Source of the DNA: Clostridium sp. chh4-2 | Lineage (GTDB): Bacteria > Bacillota > Clostridia > Lachnospirales > Lachnospiraceae | Assembly (NCBI RefSeq): GCF_002899675.1 | Contig: NZ_PKUU01000003.1 | Location: forward strand, 124,001 to 188,000 | DNA: 64,000 bases | Reading direction: 5' to 3' | In this document: piece after piece, positions 1 to 8,089 of the stretch | Position numbering within the stretch: position 1 is the first letter of the stretch | Layout of the letters: each line of letters starts with the position of its first letter | Notes under the pieces: generated by a model | What the model was told of the DNA's origin: nothing | The model's database searches: none | Seen by the model: the letters and a program-made list of their open reading frames with translations, nothing else | Program-made: the position numbers and the translations under genes

Positions 1-1
1 A

Positions 2-2068
2 TGCGGGGAGCGCTTTTTTGCTCTTTCGGCAGAGGAACTGGCTTTTAACAGCCAGGGAGCCTGCCGCACCTGCGGCGGTACCGGAGTGGTCCGCACGGTC
101 AACCAGGCTTCGCTGGTGCCGGACGAATCGCTTACCATAGACGAAGGCGCGGTTGCACCGTGGAATACCCTGATGTGGTCTCTGATGACGGATGTGTGCC
201 GTGCCATGGGAGTGCGCACCGACGTGCCGTTTTCCCAACTGACTGAGAAGGAGCGTGAAATCGTTTTTCACGGCCCGGCGGAAAAGAAACATATCTTCTA
301 TAAGCCAAAGAATGACAGCAATCAGGCGGGAGAATTGGATTTCACCTATTTTAATGCAAACTATACCGTGGAAAATGCCCTTGCCAAGGTGAAAGACGAA
401 AAAGGCATGAAGCGGGTGGAAAAATATTTGGAGCAGGGTGTGTGCCCGGAATGCGGCGGCTCACGGCTTTCCGAAGCTGCGAGAAAGCCTAAACTGCGGG
501 GGATTTCTCTGGATGAAGCATGTACGATGACCCTTGATAAAATGGTATCGTGGGTGGCCGGAGTGCCGGAGTCTCTGCCTGCCGAGATGCAGCCTATGGC
601 AGAAGCGATCTGCGAATCGTTCCGGTCGGTGGCCAAACGACTGATGGATCTGGGCCTTGGCTATCTGAGCCTTGACCGCGCTGCCGCCACGCTTTCCACC
701 GGGGAACGGCAGCGGATGCAGCTGGCGCGGGCGGTTCGGAACCGCACTACCGGAGTTTTATATGTTTTGGATGAGCCGTCTATCGGCCTGCACCCGTCTA
801 ATATCGTTGGACTTACCGGCGTTATGCACGATTTAATTGCGGACGGTAATTCCATTGTGCTGGTCGATCATGATACGCAGATTCTGTCGGAAGCGGACTG
901 GATTGTCGAAATGGGGCCTGAAGCAGGCGAGGATGGCGGCCGTGTTATCGCGCAGGGTACCATTCCGGTGTTGAAAAAGGACCCGGTCTCCCAGATTGGC
1001 CCATTTCTTTCCGGTGAAAATAGAATCCGGGTGAGGAAGCGGCTCCTGCCGGAGGAACTGTTTGAGTTAGGGAAGATTCATCTGTCCACCGGTGAGATTC
1101 ATACGGTAAAACCGTTAGAGGCTGATATTCCAAAAGGAAGGATGACGGCCATAACGGGCGTGTCCGGTTCCGGCAAGACGACATTGATCTTAGAAAGCCT
1201 GATCCCCGGACTGGAAGCGGTAATAGCCGGGAAAAAGCTTCCCGGCCACGTAAAGGAAATATCAGCAGAGGGAATACATCAGGTCAAGCTGATCGACGCG
1301 GCGCCGATTGGCATAAACGTGCGCTCTACAGTGGCTACCTATGCAAACGTACATGATGAACTGAGAAAAATATATGCAAAAACCCCGGACGCAAAAGCAC
1401 AGCAATATAAGGCGGGCGATTTTTCCTACAATACCGGCGGGCTGCGCTGTCCAACCTGCGACGGTACAGGAACCATCAGCCTGGACGTGCAGTTCCTGCC
1501 GGATGTAGAAATCCCCTGTCCGGAGTGCCGGGGCTCCAGATATGCCGGAAAGGCGGAACGGATCAAGCGCAAAAATAAGGCCGGCAAAGAATATTCTCTG
1601 CCGGAGATAATGGCTATGGATGTGAAGCACGCGTTGGAAGCATGCGGGGATTTAAAATCAGTACACCAGCGCTTGCAGGTTTTAAAAGATCTGGGGCTTG
1701 GCTATCTCACCCTTGGCGAAGCAACGCCCAGCCTATCCGGCGGCGAAGCCCAGCGGCTCAAACTGGCGTCTGAAATGGGCAGGCAGCAGGCGGGGACAGT
1801 CTTCGTATTTGATGAACCCACAATTGGGCTGCATCCGCTGGATATCCGCACCCTGCTGACTGTTTTTGACCGGTTGGTGGAGTATGGCGCTACGGTTATT
1901 GTAATCGAGCATGATTTGGACGTCATCTCAAATTCGGACTATATCATCGATATGGGACCCGGGGGAGGTACGGACGGAGGGCGCATCATTGCTGCCGGAA
2001 CACCCGATGAAGTTGCCGCCAATCCGCAGAGCATTACCGGTATGTATTTAGAGAAACATAAACTTTAA
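2..2068 (+). CDS. UvrA-like ABC ATPase (5' end outside window)
   Basis: The reading frame is open from the window edge, so the N-terminus with the first Walker A is missing; about 688 codons are visible. Seen: a zinc-module half CRTCGGTG near the edge and its partner CPECGGSR; first ABC signature LSTGERQRMQLAR followed by VLDEPSIGLHP; second Walker A GVSGSGKTT; second zinc module CPTCDGTG...CPECRGSR; second signature SLSGGEAQRLKL and FVFDEPTIGLHP. This is the tandem-ABC, zinc-binding architecture of UvrA, the DNA-damage recognition subunit of excision repair. The spacing between modules is compact, which suits the shorter UvrA-like paralogues (UvrA2/drug-resistance type) better than housekeeping UvrA; that choice is inference. 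No uvrB or uvrC is visible next to it. It ends in TAA and is followed by two hairpins. Confidence 0.85.
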   Translation, partial: CGERFFALSAEELAFNSQGACRTCGGTGVVRTVNQASLVPDESLTIDEGAVAPWNTLMWSLMTDVCRAMGVRTDVPFSQLTEKEREIVFHGPAEKKHIFYKPKNDSNQAGELDFTYFNANYTVENALAKVKDEKGMKRVEKYLEQGVCPECGGSRLSEAARKPKLRGISLDEACTMTLDKMVSWVAGVPESLPAEMQPMAEAICESFRSVAKRLMDLGLGYLSLDRAAATLSTGERQRMQLARAVRNRTTGVLYVLDEPSIGLHPSNIVGLTGVMHDLIADGNSIVLVDHDTQILSEADWIVEMGPEAGEDGGRVIAQGTIPVLKKDPVSQIGPFLSGENRIRVRKRLLPEELFELGKIHLSTGEIHTVKPLEADIPKGRMTAITGVSGSGKTTLILESLIPGLEAVIAGKKLPGHVKEISAEGIHQVKLIDAAPIGINVRSTVATYANVHDELRKIYAKTPDAKAQQYKAGDFSYNTGGLRCPTCDGTGTISLDVQFLPDVEIPCPECRGSRYAGKAERIKRKNKAGKEYSLPEIMAMDVKHALEACGDLKSVHQRLQVLKDLGLGYLTLGEATPSLSGGEAQRLKLASEMGRQQAGTVFVFDEPTIGLHPLDIRTLLTVFDRLVEYGATVIVIEHDLDVISNSDYIIDMGPGGGTDGGRIIAAGTPDEVAANPQSITGMYLEKHKL

Positions 2069-2132
2069 AGAAAGAGATGAGGGACACTTGAAAATGGCGG
2101 CAGGAGGAGAAGACCGCTATATTACAGTGATG

Positions 2133-2164
2133 AAGGATACCAGGAATGTAATTCCATCCTTTTC
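2133..2164 (+). terminator. Hairpin after the UvrA-like gene
   Basis: AAGGA and GGAAT pair with ATTCC and TCCTT around a three-base loop, followed by a short T run. It is placed about 65 bases after the stop codon of the UvrA-like gene. Confidence 0.5.
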
Positions 2165-2181
2165 GCCCTTTTTATTTGGAT

Positions 2182-2230
2182 AAATAATCCCTTTATCAGT
2201 TTCCGTGGAGATTGATAAAGGGATTATTTT
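2182..2230. terminator. Long perfect hairpin, probable bidirectional terminator
   Basis: A perfect 17 bp stem (AAATAATCCCTTTATCA with its complement) with a 14-base loop, ending in TTTT on the plus strand and with A/T-rich bases on the other side. It lies between the UvrA-like gene and the convergent 106-residue gene, so it can serve both. Confidence 0.7.
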
Positions 2231-2296
2231 CGTGTTGAGGCTGGCAGAGAAAACAGAGAGATGGCTTGCTGGTTGCCTGGAAGGAGGAGCTAATAA

Positions 2297-2617
2297 TTAT
2301 TGTACGCTTCTGCTCCGGGTGATATATTCTATAAATTCTTTTTCATAGGCATCCAGCTCATCTATATCTTTAAATTCAATCCCATATTTCTGAAATATAA
2401 CATCGTAATTATAATTCCCGCCTTCAAAATCGACCCAGTAGAAGCCATTGCTTTCATACAGAGCGATATTTCCTAAGCCATTGTCAGAATGCAGTTTGAT
2501 CCAGTATTGATGGCCGTATTTTGATAATCCGGCGTCATCGACGAAGACGCCGTTTTGCTCCCAGGCCGTTCTTTTGGTTAGATACCAGGCTTCGAATTGT
2601 TTGAAGATTTTGTCCAT
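2297..2617 (-). CDS. Small acidic orphan protein, possibly immunity-like
   Basis: 106 residues, acidic and rich in aromatic residues (WYLTKRTAWEQ near residue 11, YWIKLHSDNG, FYWVDFEGGNY). No signal peptide, membrane segment or recognised catalytic motif. I do not recognise a family with confidence. Size, acidity and aromatic content resemble single-domain immunity proteins of polymorphic toxin systems, but no toxin gene lies beside it in the window, so this is only a suggestion. It is transcribed alone on the minus strand, convergent with the UvrA-like gene and divergent from marR. The ribosome site is weak (GGCGGTG), and ATG at 2617 is the only good start. Confidence 0.6.
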   Translation of the reverse strand: MDKIFKQFEAWYLTKRTAWEQNGVFVDDAGLSKYGHQYWIKLHSDNGLGNIALYESNGFYWVDFEGGNYNYDVIFQKYGIEFKDIDELDAYEKEFIEYITRSRSVQ

Positions 2618-2749
2618 GTTTTATACACCGCCATTCTTGCATTGTCGCTTATTATGTATAATTGTGTGATCAGATTAACATAAAAGGGAGAGGCTGTCTA
2701 TTTGAATCAAAGGAATCATTCGCTGTTTTGTAACAGTTTTTATACCCTC

Positions 2750-2802
2750 TTGACAATAGTCCTAATCCGTACTATAATATATGAAAGTACGGATTAGGAC
2801 TA
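2750..2802 (+). promoter_or_regulatory. Sigma-A promoter embedded in a perfect 16-bp inverted repeat (MarR operator)
   Basis: TTGACA at 2750-2755 and TATAAT at 2773-2778 are separated by exactly 17 bases. The spacer is one arm (2757-2772, TAGTCCTAATCCGTAC) of a perfect inverted repeat whose other arm is at 2787-2802; the -10 box sits between the arms. A dimeric repressor bound here would block RNA polymerase directly. The next gene is a MarR regulator, so autoregulation is the natural inference. Confidence 0.8.
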
Positions 2803-2824
2803 AAATTCATATCAGGAGGTTACT

Positions 2825-3280
2825 ATGGAAATTCGAGAACAGATTAAACTCGTAAACACCGCTTTAAGCAAAACTTTGGATTTATACAGGATATGGGCGA
2901 AGATGCACGATTTAAATTATAACGCGTTAGTTGTCTTATATACTCTGGACGATTACAAAACATGCACTCAAAAACAGATCTGCCAGTGGTGGGCGCTGCC
3001 TAAACAGACCGTACACGGCATTTTACTGGATTTTGAAAAAAAGGGATACATCTCAATTTCCGCGAATGAAGAGAATAAGAGGGAACGCCTTGTTTCATTT
3101 ACGGAAAGCGGAGAGCGATATGCCGCTTCCATATTGGACCCGCTTCACAAGATGGAAGAAAACGCCATGAAAAGGCTGGGAGGAGAGATGGTCAATCAAT
3201 TGATCGCATGTAACACGGCATATTTTGATATATTAGAGGAGGAAATTCGTGATGGATCATACATTGGCGAAAAAGTTTAA
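2825..3280 (+). CDS. MarR-family transcriptional regulator
   Basis: 151 residues with the winged-helix MarR layout: helices at residues 1-45, recognition region around CQWWALPKQTVHGILLDFEKKGYISI (about 57-83), then the wing with NKRERLVSFTESG. MarR proteins repress a neighbouring efflux gene until a ligand releases them. AGGAGG lies seven bases before the ATG. The gene is the first of a two-gene operon and its 3' end overlaps the MATE gene by about 29 bases, which suggests translational coupling. The promoter is embedded in a perfect inverted repeat that is likely its own operator. Which compound it senses cannot be read from the sequence. Confidence 0.9.
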   Translation: MEIREQIKLVNTALSKTLDLYRIWAKMHDLNYNALVVLYTLDDYKTCTQKQICQWWALPKQTVHGILLDFEKKGYISISANEENKRERLVSFTESGERYAASILDPLHKMEENAMKRLGGEMVNQLIACNTAYFDILEEEIRDGSYIGEKV

Positions 3281-4580
3281 ATTCACTTCGCTGTTGTCAT
3301 TTGCGATTCCCAATGTGATCATGATGATCAGTCTGTCCATGTACATTATTATCGACGGCATGTTTATCTCAAGGCTGTTGGGGACAACAGCATTATCTTC
3401 TGCAAACATGGTTTATCCTGCCATCAGCCTTGAGATGGCCATTGCGATCATGATTGCAACGGGAGGAAGCGCCATCGTCGCCAGAAAGCTGGGCGAGGGG
3501 AAAGAAAAAGAGGCGCAGAATGATATGAGTTTCCTGATTGTGACAGAACTGCTGATGGGCGTGACAGCTGCTGTGGCCGGTATCCTATTTATTGATGATA
3601 TCATATCATTTCTGGGGGCGAGCCGGATACAATTTCCGCTATGCGCCAAATATGCCAGGATATTATTTATGTTTGCGCCTGCATTTTTTCTTCAGACTGC
3701 ATTTCAGACTTTTTTAGTAACTGCGGGCAAACCTGCATTGGGCCTGATTGTTACGCTGATGGCAGGAGCGGTAAATATGGTTCTCGACTATATTTTTATG
3801 GCGGTATTCCATATGGGAATCGAGGGGGCGGCACTTGCTACCGGATTGGGATACTGCGTCCCTGCGGCTGCCGGTTTGGTGTATTTCTTTACGGATAAAG
3901 AGAATCCCCTGCATTTTATTTGGCCCAAAGCGGACTGGAAAACGCTTTTTCTTTCCTGCTTCAACGGTTCGTCGGAGATGGTGACGAATTTGGCCAACGC
4001 TGCAACCACTTTTTTATTTAACTATACTTTTTTAAACTATTATGGAGAAGATGGAGTTGCCTCCATTACGATCATCTTATATTTTCAATATATATTTACC
4101 GCCCTTTATTTCGGATATTCCAACGGAATTGCTCCGATCATCAGCTTTAAGTATGGAAAAGGGGATAAGGAGCAGCTGCGGGAGATATTCAGAAACAGCA
4201 TGTTGTTTTTAGTTGGGAGTTCAATCCTTTCGAATATTCTCATTCATTTGACGATTGCCAAGTCATTAACTGTTTTCACTCCGGCAGGCAGCCCTGTTTA
4301 TGATATTACACTCCGCGGTTTTTCTATGTATTCGTTAGCGTTTGTGATCATGGGATTCGGTATTTTTGCTTCCGCTTTGTTCACTGCATTTTCTGATGGA
4401 AAAACGTCGGCGGCCATATCCTTTTCCAGGACATTTTTGTTTATTGTGGGGGCAATTCTGGTTCTTCCAAACCTGCTCGGTGAAACGGGAGTGTGGATCG
4501 CTGTGCCGGCGGCGGAACTGTTAGGGCTGTCTGTGGCTGTATTTTTTTTAATAAAGAAAAAAGAATATGGTTATGCTTAG
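3252..4580 (+). CDS. MATE-family multidrug efflux transporter
   Basis: About 442 residues with twelve hydrophobic segments in two similar halves, the MatE layout; MATE proteins export cationic drugs or metabolites in exchange for Na+ or H+. Seen: TALSSANMVYPAIS early, ATGGSAIVARKLGEGKEKEAQ in the first half, and FGYSNGIAPIISFKYGKGDKEQ at the matching place in the second half. GAGGAGG at 3236-3242 serves either GTG 3249 or ATG 3252; ATG is taken. It overlaps the 3' end of the MarR gene, so the pair is one operon, regulator first. A terminator follows at 4685. Substrate is unknown. Confidence 0.9.
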   Translation: MDHTLAKKFKFTSLLSFAIPNVIMMISLSMYIIIDGMFISRLLGTTALSSANMVYPAISLEMAIAIMIATGGSAIVARKLGEGKEKEAQNDMSFLIVTELLMGVTAAVAGILFIDDIISFLGASRIQFPLCAKYARILFMFAPAFFLQTAFQTFLVTAGKPALGLIVTLMAGAVNMVLDYIFMAVFHMGIEGAALATGLGYCVPAAAGLVYFFTDKENPLHFIWPKADWKTLFLSCFNGSSEMVTNLANAATTFLFNYTFLNYYGEDGVASITIILYFQYIFTALYFGYSNGIAPIISFKYGKGDKEQLREIFRNSMLFLVGSSILSNILIHLTIAKSLTVFTPAGSPVYDITLRGFSMYSLAFVIMGFGIFASALFTAFSDGKTSAAISFSRTFLFIVGAILVLPNLLGETGVWIAVPAAELLGLSVAVFFLIKKKEYGYA

Positions 4581-4684
4581 GAATGAGGCCCGCTGCAGTT
4601 TGTTCTATATATTTATATTATTGACTGTTTATATGATTAAAATAACAGAGTTTCATTCCGCATTAAATCTAACATGCAGCCGGA

Positions 4685-4724
4685 AAAACGGGGAAGATGG
4701 GCCTAGGTCCTTCTTTCCCGTTTT
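4685..4724 (+). terminator. Rho-independent terminator of the MarR-MATE operon
   Basis: A 13 bp stem (AAAACGGGGAAGA with TCTTTCCCGTTTT, one G-T pair) and a T-rich tail, about 105 bases after the MATE stop codon. Confidence 0.8.
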
Positions 4725-4805
4725 ATGTTTTTGATTTTAGATGTGAAGAAACTGGTAATTATATGTACTCGGCAGCCTCAAAATGATACTATTTTTATAT
4801 CGAAA

Positions 4806-4857
4806 TTTACATAGAACCTCAAGGCATTTCGCGAAATGCCTTCACGCTTTATGTAAA
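4806..4857. repeat. Short dispersed palindrome (copy 1)
   Basis: TTTACATA and TATGTAAA enclose AAGGCATTTC-GC-GAAATGCCTT, giving a two-tier hairpin of 52 bases in the 5' leader of the binding-protein gene. A closely similar unit (same length and layout) is at 27977-28028 and diverged ones are at 31228-31375, so it is a repeat family and not only a local hairpin. The rest of the 4580-4884 gap holds the MATE terminator and no promoter I can call firmly. Confidence 0.75.
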
Positions 4858-4883
4858 AAACAAAAGAAAGGCAGGAGATAGGT

Positions 4884-6263
4884 ATGATGAAAAGAATGTT
4901 GGCGGCAGCGCTCAGTGCATCTATGGTATTAACCACGCTGTCAGGATGTTCCGGTCAGAGCAAGGCACCGGAGGAAAAGACAACCGCATCAGTTGAAAAT
5001 ACGGCGGCATCTGCTTCAGAAACCAAAGGGGAAAAACCGTCAGAGGCCGGAGAACAGGGCTTTGAAGGCCAGACACTGACTGTGACGATCTCCACGATTG
5101 ATGGGGAGATCGATGCCATTACCGCTCAGATCAAAGCATTCGAAGAAAAATATGGGGTTACTGTGGACTTGGAGATCCTTCCTCAGGGGGATGAAGGAGA
5201 AAACCTGAAATTAGTCCGCATCGCTACGGGAGCTATGGCGGATATCTTTATGAGTGCCGTGGGAGCAAAATTGACGGAATTGTCTCCGAAAGAAAACATT
5301 ATGGATTTAACCGGACAGCCGTTTCTGGATCATGTAGATGACAAATACCGTTCCATAGTGACCATGGACGGAGCCACTTACGGCGTGCCCATGTGCCCGT
5401 CCAATGTGGCTGGCGTATTTTACAATACCAAGGTCTATGAACAGTTGGGATTGGAAATTCCTGAGACTTGGGATGAGTTTTTGAATAACTGCGAGGCGGT
5501 AAAGGCGGCGGATATCGTGCCTGTGGCAGCTCCCAATTCAAAAACCAGTTTGAGCCAGATTCCATTTCTGACCAATTACTATTATGTGCAGAAGGAATTT
5601 CCTAATTTTGCAGAAGATTATACCAATAAAAAGGTCACGCTTTCTGAGACGCCTGTATTCGTGCGCGGCCTTCAGAAAATGTACGATTTAGCCGATAAAG
5701 GTTATTTAAATGAAGACTTCCTGGCTGCTACATCCGAAGACGCAGCTCTGATGCTGGCTGAAGGCACTGCGGCTCATTCCATCATCCGCTCCAATATTTT
5801 GGGGACGGTGGCGTCCGTGGCTCCTGAAAATGTGGAAGACATAGGATTTTTCCCGCTTCCGGACCTGAATCCTGATGAGAGGGGCGTATCAACCTGGATG
5901 CCTCAGGCTTATCTTGTGAATAAAAATGCGAAGAATCCTGAATTAGCGCTTAAATTTATGGATTTTATCACTTCGGAAGAAGCTTTGGACGCATACTGCG
6001 GATACCAGAAACCGACAGGCGCATTTATGCTGAAAGGCGTGGAACTTCCTGACGATGTATATCCCGCTTTAAAAGAAGCTCAGAGCTGGGTGGAAAAGGC
6101 GTCTACTCCTGTTATGGAATACTTTTGCACCATTAAAGGCTCCAACCAGGCTACAATCTGTTCCCAGGTCGCATCCGGGGATCTCACCGCCGAAGAGGCT
6201 GTGCTTGAAATTGAAAAGGATAATGAAATCGATGCCCAGCAAAAGGGAATTCCTAACTGGTAA
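4884..6263 (+). CDS. Extracellular solute-binding lipoprotein (sugar ABC transporter)
   Basis: 459 residues. The N-terminus is a lipoprotein signal peptide with lipobox LSGC at about residues 19-22, followed by a Ser/Thr/Glu-rich linker and a family 1 solute-binding fold (TVTISTIDGEIDAITAQIKAFEEKYG; SNVAGVFYNTKVYEQLGLEIPETWDEFL; VSTWMPQAYLVNKNAKNPELALKFMDF). Such proteins capture oligosaccharides or glycosides outside the cell and deliver them to the permeases encoded next. It is first in an operon with two permeases, a GH106-like hydrolase and a YesM/YesN pair. A hairpin after the gene probably lets it be made in excess. No transporter ATPase is encoded in the operon. Confidence 0.9.
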   Translation: MMKRMLAAALSASMVLTTLSGCSGQSKAPEEKTTASVENTAASASETKGEKPSEAGEQGFEGQTLTVTISTIDGEIDAITAQIKAFEEKYGVTVDLEILPQGDEGENLKLVRIATGAMADIFMSAVGAKLTELSPKENIMDLTGQPFLDHVDDKYRSIVTMDGATYGVPMCPSNVAGVFYNTKVYEQLGLEIPETWDEFLNNCEAVKAADIVPVAAPNSKTSLSQIPFLTNYYYVQKEFPNFAEDYTNKKVTLSETPVFVRGLQKMYDLADKGYLNEDFLAATSEDAALMLAEGTAAHSIIRSNILGTVASVAPENVEDIGFFPLPDLNPDERGVSTWMPQAYLVNKNAKNPELALKFMDFITSEEALDAYCGYQKPTGAFMLKGVELPDDVYPALKEAQSWVEKASTPVMEYFCTIKGSNQATICSQVASGDLTAEEAVLEIEKDNEIDAQQKGIPNW

Positions 6264-6287
6264 TCCGATGAACGGTTAAAATCAAAT

Positions 6288-6342
6288 AACTGCTCCCAGC
6301 CAGCAAAATCTGTTTATAATTTACCGGCTGAGGGCAGTTTTT
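6288..6342 (+). promoter_or_regulatory. Imperfect terminator hairpin between binding protein and permeases
   Basis: AACTGC...CCCAGCC pairs imperfectly with GGCTGAGGGCAGTT and is followed by TTTT. A leaky terminator in this position is common in sugar ABC operons and would raise binding-protein mRNA relative to the permeases. Confidence 0.55.
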
Positions 6343-6359
6343 AATAAAGGAGACAGTAT

Positions 6360-7226
6360 ATGAACTTACAGAATCGAAAGAGCTACAGTTATTGGATGGC
6401 TGCGCCGGGGGTATTTATTTATGTGCTGATTTTTGCGATTCCCACATTTGCATCCTTTTACTTTTCTATGACAAGATGGAATCTGATGGATTCCACGTTT
6501 ATCGGATTGGATAACTTTTTTACTTTTTTCAGCCAGACCAACACGAAGGCGTCTATTGCCAATACCTTTGTATTTGCATTTACCACCAGTCTGTCCAAAG
6601 TGATTCTGGGAATGCTGATCGCTTTGGGGCTGTGCAGCAGGATTAAAAGCGCGTCTTATCTGAAAAGCGTTATCTTTTTTCCGACACTTTTGGGAAATGT
6701 GGCGGTGGGAATCGCTTTTTCCAGCCTGATGCATCCCACCAACGGGCTGATCAATCAGGCGCTGGCGGCCATAGGAATGGAAAAGATCAAGTGGCTTACA
6801 GATGCGGATATGGCGCTCGTCTCCGTTATGCTGGTGGATTTTTGGAAGGGGATCGGCGTGACTACAGTGATCTATATTGCGGGAATCAGTTCCATTTCCC
6901 AGACGTATTACGAGGCGGCAGCCATCGATGGGGCCAGCGGCATACAGAAGTTTTTCCGGATCACCCTGCCTCTTTTAGTGCCTTCCATCAACTCGGTTCT
7001 CACCCTGTCCCTGATCGGAGGTTTTAAGAATTATGACCTGATCTGGACGATGACGGAAGGCGGGCCGGGATATGCCACAGAGACGCTGGGAACCGTGGTA
7101 TATAAGCTGTTTGCAAGAGGAAATTACGGTCTGGCGACTGCGGGAAATGTGATTTTGTTCGTGCTGATTGCGCTCATCATCTATCCGGTCAATTCCTATG
7201 TTTCTAAGAAGGAGGTGGAGCTGTAA
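6360..7226 (+). CDS. Sugar ABC transporter permease, MalF/UgpA type
   Basis: 288 residues with six predicted membrane segments (first at about 13-33, last at about 262-280). The cytoplasmic EAA loop is YEAAAIDGASGIQKFFRITLP (about 187-207), the contact site for the ATPase. A GGAGA site lies just before the ATG. It forms the inner-membrane channel with the next gene, which begins inside its stop codon (TAATG). The ATPase subunit is absent here and is presumably a shared MsiK/MsmX-type protein encoded elsewhere, as is usual for carbohydrate uptake family 1 systems in Firmicutes; that part is inference. Confidence 0.92.
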   Translation: MNLQNRKSYSYWMAAPGVFIYVLIFAIPTFASFYFSMTRWNLMDSTFIGLDNFFTFFSQTNTKASIANTFVFAFTTSLSKVILGMLIALGLCSRIKSASYLKSVIFFPTLLGNVAVGIAFSSLMHPTNGLINQALAAIGMEKIKWLTDADMALVSVMLVDFWKGIGVTTVIYIAGISSISQTYYEAAAIDGASGIQKFFRITLPLLVPSINSVLTLSLIGGFKNYDLIWTMTEGGPGYATETLGTVVYKLFARGNYGLATAGNVILFVLIALIIYPVNSYVSKKEVEL

Positions 7227-8062
7227 TGGTTCAGAAAAAAAGTTTGGCGGCCAGGGTTGGGGAGATTATTGCCGTGCTTTCGACGATTGTTTTGCACTGG
7301 ATTATATTTTACTTCATTATTATTAATTCATTTAAGCCGAAAAAAGAGGCGGCCAGATTATCCATTGGGCTTCCGAAAGAATGGAATCTGGTTGAAAATT
7401 ATAAATACATATTCGAATATAATGACCATGTGTTTCTGCTGTCCTTGTGGAACAGTGTGAAGCTGACCGTGCTGTCCATCGGCATCTTGATTCTGGTATC
7501 CGCCATGGCAGCGTTTGTGATCCAGAGAAGAAATGACAGGGTGACAAGAATGTCTCACAGCCTGATTCTGGCCGGGCTTATCGTGCCGCCGTCGGTGATT
7601 CCGACATATTGGATGCTGACAAAACTCCATGTGGCAGGAACGCTGCCGGGACTGGTGCTGGTGGAGATCGCCACGCTGTTTCCGTTTTCCACTATGCTGT
7701 ATAAAGGATATATTGCCGGACTGCCCAAGGAGATTGATGAGGCGGCAATTATCGATGGGTGCGGGGCGGTGAAATTATTTTTTCATATCATTTTCCCACT
7801 GCTCAAACCCATCACGGCGACGATCATCATTCTGCGTTCCGTGGTGGTTTACAACGATTTTTCCAATCCCCTGTATTACATGTCGGGATCGAAAAATACC
7901 ACGGTGCAGCTCTGCGTTTACCTGTTCCAGTCCGCGTTTACTACTGACTGGGGGCATCTGTTTGCCGCAGTGGTGACCGTGTCTCTGCCGCCGCTGATTT
8001 TATATCTGTTTTTAAATAAACAGATTTTGGAAGGAATGACTATGGGCTCCGTGAAAGGATAA
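7226..8062 (+). CDS. Sugar ABC transporter permease, MalG/UgpE type
   Basis: 278 residues, six membrane segments, with the EAA loop DEAAIIDGCGAVKLFFHIIFP at about 172-192 and the typical MalG tail LNKQILEGMTMGSVKG. It overlaps the preceding permease by one base (TAATG), so the two are translationally coupled and form the heterodimeric channel. Nine bases after its stop begins the region with the ribosome site of the hydrolase gene. Confidence 0.92.
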   Translation: MVQKKSLAARVGEIIAVLSTIVLHWIIFYFIIINSFKPKKEAARLSIGLPKEWNLVENYKYIFEYNDHVFLLSLWNSVKLTVLSIGILILVSAMAAFVIQRRNDRVTRMSHSLILAGLIVPPSVIPTYWMLTKLHVAGTLPGLVLVEIATLFPFSTMLYKGYIAGLPKEIDEAAIIDGCGAVKLFFHIIFPLLKPITATIIILRSVVVYNDFSNPLYYMSGSKNTTVQLCVYLFQSAFTTDWGHLFAAVVTVSLPPLILYLFLNKQILEGMTMGSVKG

Positions 8063-8089
8063 AAGAATCCCATGCAGGAGGAAAATCAT

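Noticed and set aside
2095..2184. Tiny open frame after the UvrA-like gene
   Set aside because: About 29 codons, crossing a terminator-like hairpin and lacking a ribosome site.
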